Shown here: positions 61,273 through 64,000 of the stretch, piece by piece | How the letters are laid out: each line of letters opens with the position of its first letter | How positions within the stretch are numbered: the first letter of the stretch is position 1 | Source: Jongsikchunia kroppenstedtii DSM 45133 | GTDB taxonomy: Bacteria > Actinomycetota > Actinomycetes > Mycobacteriales > Mycobacteriaceae | NCBI RefSeq assembly: GCF_000380485.1 | Contig: NZ_AQYG01000045.1 | Coordinates: 124,001-188,000, forward strand | DNA length: 64,000 bases | Direction: 5' to 3' | Made by a program: the position numbers and the translations under genes | Notes under the pieces: model-generated | Databases searched by the model: none | What the model was told of the DNA's origin: nothing | What the model saw: only the letters and a program-made list of their open reading frames with translations

Positions 61273-61865
61273 CCCGACACCCCGCCGATCGCCGGGGATT
61301 GACAGGAACGCAGGAACCGTGCGATCGCCTGCGCCAAACCGTCTTCCGGTGATTCGGTATCGCGACGTTGACCGAAGAGCAGCCCGAAAAGCAGCCCGGT
61401 CAGAAAGTCGTTGAAGTCCAGCGCATCCCGGACCGGATCGGCCGCGCCGAGCGCCGTCAGCAGATCCGCCGCCAGGTCCCGCGAGAACAGACATCGAGCG
61501 AGTTCGCCACGCAGTTCGCCATCGTCTTCCACCTCAGGCAATAGCGCGAACACCGACAAGGCTTGGTCGCGACGCTCGGTCGCGAGCCGCCGCAGCTGAT
61601 CGTCGATCAGCGCCGCCGCCCCATCGATCGTGACCGCGTCGGGCGGATTCGCGTCGTCAGAAGCAGCACGCGAGTGCACTCGTACACGTTGGATCACGGC
61701 GACCACCAGATCGCGGCGAGTGCGGAAGTAGTAGGACGTCGAGCCCAGTGCGATGCCGGCCGCACGGTCCACCGACTGGTGCGTCAGTGTCCGGGCACCG
61801 CCCTGTGCCAGCACCGAAATCGCGGCGTCGGCGATACGTGGTCGACGGTCGCCCGGACGAGGCAT
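61269..61865 (-). CDS. TetR-family regulator
   Basis: The 198-aa protein has an N-terminal TetR helix-turn-helix (RRPRIADAAISVLAQGGARTLTHQSVDRAAGIALGSTSYYFRTRRDL). A C-terminal helical ligand domain of unknown specificity follows. It is divergent from the ZapE-like gene 44 bp away, with a perfect dyad between them, so it likely represses both itself and that gene. It is convergent with the MpaB gene, which it could also influence. Confidence 0.9.
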   Translation of the reverse strand: MPRPGDRRPRIADAAISVLAQGGARTLTHQSVDRAAGIALGSTSYYFRTRRDLVVAVIQRVRVHSRAASDDANPPDAVTIDGAAALIDDQLRRLATERRDQALSVFALLPEVEDDGELRGELARCLFSRDLAADLLTALGAADPVRDALDFNDFLTGLLFGLLFGQRRDTESPEDGLAQAIARFLRSCQSPAIGGVSG

Positions 61866-61881
61866 TTCTCACAACCTTCCA

Positions 61882-61905
61882 GTTACTCTATAGACATAGA
61901 GTAAC
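61882..61905. promoter_or_regulatory. perfect TetR operator between tetR and ZapE-like gene
   Basis: Perfect 10-bp arms GTTACTCTAT and ATAGAGTAAC surround AGAC. It ends 4 bp before the ZapE-like ATG and starts 16 bp from the tetR-type start. The length and symmetry fit TetR binding sites. Confidence 0.7.
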
Positions 61906-61909
61906 CCTT

Positions 61910-62911
61910 ATGAGGATCTCTCGTCTACACCGATCCGGTGGCGCCGCACATCCGCTCGCAGCGGCGGCCGGCCAGCGTTTTCTCGCTGAGATGGCCGGCT
62001 CCGGAATCGAATTCGACCCCGGCCAGCAGGCCGCCATCGCCGAGTTCGGCGTTCCCACGCGACATGGCTACTACCTCTGGGGAAGCGTGGGGAGGGGCAA
62101 GTCGATGATCGCCGACGGCTACTTCCGAGCGATCCCCACGCGGCACAAGCGACGGCTCCACTTCCACGACTTCTTCCACGAGCTGCACACCGAAATCACC
62201 AGTAGTCGAACGTCTTTCGACATCACCCTCGACAGATTCCTGGGCAAGACCCGCGCGATCCTGTTCGATGAGTTCCACGTTCACGACGTCGCCGACGGCG
62301 TGTACTTGGCCGCCACCCTGCGCGCTCTCGTCGCCCACGACACGCTGATCCTCGCGACGTCCAACTATGCGCCGGCTGCCCTCATGCCGAACCCGTACTT
62401 CCATCAAGGTTTCGAGCCGACGATCACGTTGATCGAATCCACCTTGAACGTCGTCAACCTGGCTGACGGCGAGGACTATCGGCGTGGCGGAGCCGGTGAA
62501 CACGGTAGCGGATTCGCCTCCGGCACTTGGTGTATCGGTCCACGCGGCGCCGAACCACGGTCCCATTCGACCATCAACGCCGCCGGCCAATACCTACAGG
62601 CGCACAGCATCCCCGACGACACAGTGGCCTTCGATTTTCGCGAGCTCTGCGTAAGGCCTCTGGGCATCGACCAGTATCGGTGGATCGCGGAGCGGTTCGC
62701 CGGCGTCACCGTCACGGACGTTCCCGACCTCGCAACCGTCGCCCCGGATCCGCTACTGAGGCTCGGAAATCTTGTAGACGTGTTGTATGACAACGATATT
62801 CGGCTGGACGTCGTGGCGATCGGTACGCCGGAGGGAATTCTGACAGTCAGCACGCGGCCACGCGATGCGGCACGCACCGTCAGTCGGCTGTCAATGCTGG
62901 TGCGGAGCTAA
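61910..62911 (+). CDS. ZapE/AFG1-family ATPase
   Basis: This 333-aa P-loop ATPase has Walker A LWGSVGRGKSM (about 57-67), HFHDFFHELHTEI, Walker B AILFDEFHVHD and the sensor ATSNYAPAALMPNPYFHQGFEPTI. It is like the AFG1/ZapE group, whose members help cell division or membrane-protein turnover. The start at ATG 61910 has no ribosome site and closely follows the TetR dyad, so a leaderless mRNA is possible. The 3' end overlaps the NiCoT gene. Confidence 0.87.
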   Translation: MRISRLHRSGGAAHPLAAAAGQRFLAEMAGSGIEFDPGQQAAIAEFGVPTRHGYYLWGSVGRGKSMIADGYFRAIPTRHKRRLHFHDFFHELHTEITSSRTSFDITLDRFLGKTRAILFDEFHVHDVADGVYLAATLRALVAHDTLILATSNYAPAALMPNPYFHQGFEPTITLIESTLNVVNLADGEDYRRGGAGEHGSGFASGTWCIGPRGAEPRSHSTINAAGQYLQAHSIPDDTVAFDFRELCVRPLGIDQYRWIAERFAGVTVTDVPDLATVAPDPLLRLGNLVDVLYDNDIRLDVVAIGTPEGILTVSTRPRDAARTVSRLSMLVRS

Positions 62912-63960
62912 ACCTGAACCTCGGCCACCTCGCGGTTCGAACTGATGCGCCACCCGACCAGCGCCACCGCCCACGTGACCGCGAAAAGCCCGACGACGAT
63001 GTACCCCACGTGATCCAGGCCGATGCCGCCGATCCACGCCAGCGGACCGCTGGTGATGCCGAGCTTGTCGGCCAGCAGTCCGATCAGCTCGATCCCACCG
63101 ATCAGCAGCGCGACGATCACCGACAGTGTCGTCACGACGATGTTGTAGAACACCCGGCGCTGCGGCTGCTCGTGGGCCCAGCCGTAGGCGTAATGCATTG
63201 CGACGCCGTCGATGCTGTCAAACAGCGACATGCCCGCGGTGAACAGGATCGGCAGGCTGAGCACGGCGTACCACGGCAGATGCACCGCCGCGGCTCCCGC
63301 GAGCACCAGCAGCGAGATCTCCGTCGCGGTGTCGAACCCGAGGCCGAACAGCAGGCCGACCGGATAGAGCTGCCATGGCGCGCGCACGCTCCGCAGCACC
63401 GGAGCGACGAGGCGGCTGATCGGTCCGATCGGTCCCGCCTCGGCGGCATCAGTGGTCGCCGCCGAGCGCCGGGACCGGATGATCCGCACCAGCACAACGA
63501 GATTCAGCACGCCCAGTATCAACAGGAACAGACCCGAGACCGAGGTGCCGATCGTCCCCGTGGTCTTCTGCAGGGTCGACGCGTCGTCGCTGACCTGTGA
63601 GGCCAACGTCTTCACTCCGACGGTGAGCAGCACGCACAGCACCAGGACCACCGTCGAATGGCCCAGGGAGAACCAGAATCCGGTGGTGGTCGGCCGGCGC
63701 CCGGCCGCGACCATGTTGCGGGTCGCGTTGTCGATCGCGGCGATGTGATCGGCGTCGAAGGCATGCCGCATGCCCAGGGTGTAGGCGGTGATGCCGAGGC
63801 CGATGCCGAACATCTCGCCGTCGGCCATCTGGAAATGCCCGGTCGCCGCCAGCGCCAGCATTCCGAAACCCACGATGTGCAGCAGCACGATGACGATCGC
63901 GATGACCCCGATCGAGCGCTTCTCCGCCGATCGCGTCACTCCCGTATCCACCGCCTGCAC
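62908..63960 (-). CDS. nickel/cobalt transporter, NiCoT family
   Basis: The 350-aa protein has about eight helices and the signature HX4DH motif in RHAFDADHIAAIDN (helix 2). LGHSTVV and LGFDTATEISLL are the second and third NiCoT signatures. Ions Ni2+ or Co2+ enter for urease, hydrogenase or cobalamin enzymes. The GTG start is at 63960, near the window edge, and no cobalamin riboswitch is visible in the last 40 bases. It overlaps the ZapE-like stop by 4 bp. Confidence 0.92.
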   Translation of the reverse strand: MQAVDTGVTRSAEKRSIGVIAIVIVLLHIVGFGMLALAATGHFQMADGEMFGIGLGITAYTLGMRHAFDADHIAAIDNATRNMVAAGRRPTTTGFWFSLGHSTVVLVLCVLLTVGVKTLASQVSDDASTLQKTTGTIGTSVSGLFLLILGVLNLVVLVRIIRSRRSAATTDAAEAGPIGPISRLVAPVLRSVRAPWQLYPVGLLFGLGFDTATEISLLVLAGAAAVHLPWYAVLSLPILFTAGMSLFDSIDGVAMHYAYGWAHEQPQRRVFYNIVVTTLSVIVALLIGGIELIGLLADKLGITSGPLAWIGGIGLDHVGYIVVGLFAVTWAVALVGWRISSNREVAEVQV

Positions 63961-64000
63961 CCGTCTTGTCTAGCAGCCCCGGCGACTAATCGCGCGTCCG

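Noticed and set aside
63961-64000. Cobalamin riboswitch before the NiCoT gene
   Set aside because: Only 40 bases are available and no B12-box was visible, so it cannot be claimed.

Overview
The window is chromosomal DNA from a GC-rich mycolic-acid actinobacterium (order Mycobacteriales). A Gordonia-, Williamsia- or Nocardia-like genus fits, but the genus cannot be fixed from sequence alone. Evidence: high third-position GC, frequent GTG starts, and many F420-dependent, mycofactocin-type, SnoaL and DUF222 families. The core gene order also matches the origin-proximal region of Mycobacterium tuberculosis (Rv0037c, Rv0038, leuS, ino1, padR-type gene, Rv0049, ponA1, Rv0051, rpsF-ssb-rpsR-rplI-dnaB), here inverted. 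By that comparison oriC should lie to the right of the window.

Layout. 0-5.4 kb: small enzymes (SnoaL, two DHFR-like reductases, DinB), an exported protein, and an nsrR-hmp nitric-oxide detoxification pair. 5.6-10.5 kb: rpsF, ssb, rpsR, rplI, dnaB on the minus strand. DnaB carries a 156-residue class 3 mini-intein in its P-loop, and the DNA upstream of dnaB holds a cluster of DnaA-box-like sites. 10.6-19 kb: two GT87-like membrane proteins, ponA1, a DUF5318 gene and the padR-ino1 operon.

19-44 kb is a large accessory block between ino1 and leuS. It holds a cation/proton antiporter, an unknown 506-aa protein, glucosylglycerate hydrolase, P450 plus ClC, a cupin/AKR/CMD operon with a divergent XRE regulator, lon with a HspR-type operator, and a metabolic cluster at 34.3-44.4 kb. 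That cluster contains a mycofactocin-type SDR, SnoaL proteins, an IclR regulator with two operator-like sites, DUF1214, SDR, sulfotransferase, a PucR-like regulator and an acyl-CoA synthetase. It is the best candidate here for an undescribed pathway.

44.5-57.9 kb returns to leuS, an SBF-type transporter operon, exported proteins, a DUF222-HNH protein, a CocE-type secreted hydrolase, the AlgH homologue and its divergent MFS partner. A complete IS481-family element (57963-59054) sits exactly at the MFS stop codon. 59-64 kb: an F420-type oxidoreductase, an MpaB-family oxygenase with a Cys-rich tail, TetR and its palindromic operator, a ZapE/AFG1-type ATPase, and a NiCoT transporter.

Three genes (cupin, one SDR, one PPOX-fold protein) look frameshifted by small indels in GC runs. 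They may be real lesions or sequencing errors. No tRNA, rRNA or CRISPR array was seen.
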